Assembly (NCBI GenBank): GCA_002482815.1
Contig: DLGS01000283.1
Location: forward strand, 1-6,298
Reading direction: 5' to 3'
Length of the DNA stretch: 6,298 bases
From: Bacteroidetes bacterium UBA7688
GTDB taxonomy: Bacteria > Bacteroidota > Bacteroidia > Chitinophagales > Chitinophagaceae
Shown here: piece after piece, positions 5,899 to 6,298 of the stretch
Numbering within the stretch: position 1 is the stretch's first letter
Layout of the letters: every line of letters begins with the position of its first letter
The notes under the pieces: generated by a model
Databases searched by the model: none
What the model was told of the DNA's origin: nothing
The model's input: the letters and a program-made list of their open reading frames with translations, nothing else
Made by a program: the position numbers and the translations under genes

Positions 5899-6298
5899 TT
5901 AAGTTTTTAATTCGGTTTCGGCCATTAATACAATCCTGTCGAGGCCTACGTAAAGCAGGTTTGGCTTGTTCATAATTTTAGCCATCATAATACTTCCTTC
6001 CAGCATGCTGACAATAGCGTAAGCATATTCTTCCGAATTTACATTTGTCCTGAATTCATGATTTGCCTGACCTTCTTTTATAATATTACCTACTTTCTTA
6101 ACGAGGTTTAGTATGCTTTTTTGAACATACGGTTTCAGATAGGCAAGGTTGTCATCAGCTTCTACAGCTGCGTTCAGAATCGGGCATCCACCAAAAGCAA
6201 ACATATTTTTACAATTGCCACGGTAGTATTCAGTAAAGGCAATGAGCTTATTGTAAGCTGTCTCAGCCCCGGATAGTGCGGCGTTTAGCCTGCCTTCA
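5899..6298 (-). CDS. TetR/AcrR-family transcriptional regulator, C-terminal part (cut by window edge)
   Basis: The frame is open to the right edge, so 132 C-terminal residues are visible and the N-terminal helix-turn-helix is outside the window. The first internal ATG (6204) is not the true start: upstream residues including LIAFTEYYRGNCKN continue the same family pattern. The recognisable block is FGGCPILNAAVEADD, characteristic of the ligand-binding/dimerisation domain of a TetR subgroup with the GGCP(I/L)LN motif. The following helices (LKPYVQKSILNLVKKVGNII, EYAYAIVSMLEGSIMMAKI) fit the all-helical C-terminal domain. It probably represses the downstream SDR-DUF2798 operon through the palindrome at 5864-5883. 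The inducer is unknown. The gene is cut by the window, not broken, as far as can be seen. Confidence 0.88.
   Translation of the reverse strand, partial: EGRLNAALSGAETAYNKLIAFTEYYRGNCKNMFAFGGCPILNAAVEADDNLAYLKPYVQKSILNLVKKVGNIIKEGQANHEFRTNVNSEEYAYAIVSMLEGSIMMAKIMNKPNLLYVGLDRIVLMAETELKT

Overview
The window looks like Bacteroidota DNA. It is AT-rich, start codons are preceded by A-rich leaders with little or no Shine-Dalgarno sequence, exported proteins have short signal peptides ending in FGQ, and several families (SMI1/KNR4, DUF2185, DUF2798) fit that background. All eight recognisable genes lie on the minus strand, so transcription runs from the right edge to the left edge. No RNA gene, transposase, integrase or CRISPR array was seen.

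Right part (about 4839-6298) is an ordinary regulated operon. It holds the C-terminal part of a TetR-family regulator cut by the window edge, a perfect inverted repeat that looks like its operator (5864-5883), a classical short-chain dehydrogenase, and a small two-helix DUF2798 membrane protein starting two bases after the dehydrogenase stop. The likely logic is repressor control of an SDR plus membrane protein pair.

Middle part (about 4119-4838) has no gene. Its main content is a regular array of about 16 short near-palindromes (consensus roughly TARGTGCACCTA) with centres 21-22 bp apart, covering 4395-4727. The spacers are mostly T-rich and 9-10 bp long. The units differ from one another but keep their symmetry and phase, unlike CRISPR or a simple satellite. 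I do not recognise this element.

Left part (1 to about 4118) looks like an accessory cassette region. Reading along transcription it holds a leucine-rich-repeat protein, a DUF2185 plus SMI1/KNR4 pair (both families common among polymorphic-toxin immunity proteins), a secreted alpha/beta hydrolase, and a secreted protein of unknown function. Gene units are separated by related imperfectly palindromic elements of about 120-130 bp (about 1-150, 1101-1229, 2266-2393, 3172-3312). Complete copies share an ACGTTTTGCAGCT-like left end, two CGRAGCACAAA-like motifs exactly 37 bp apart, and right ends reading CTGTT or GTGTT. Genes begin 28-37 bp from one element and end about 8-41 bp from the next, which is the compact gene-plus-recombination-site layout of integron cassettes. 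No integrase is visible, so the integron comparison is an inference. The two immunity-like genes share a single gap-free unit.
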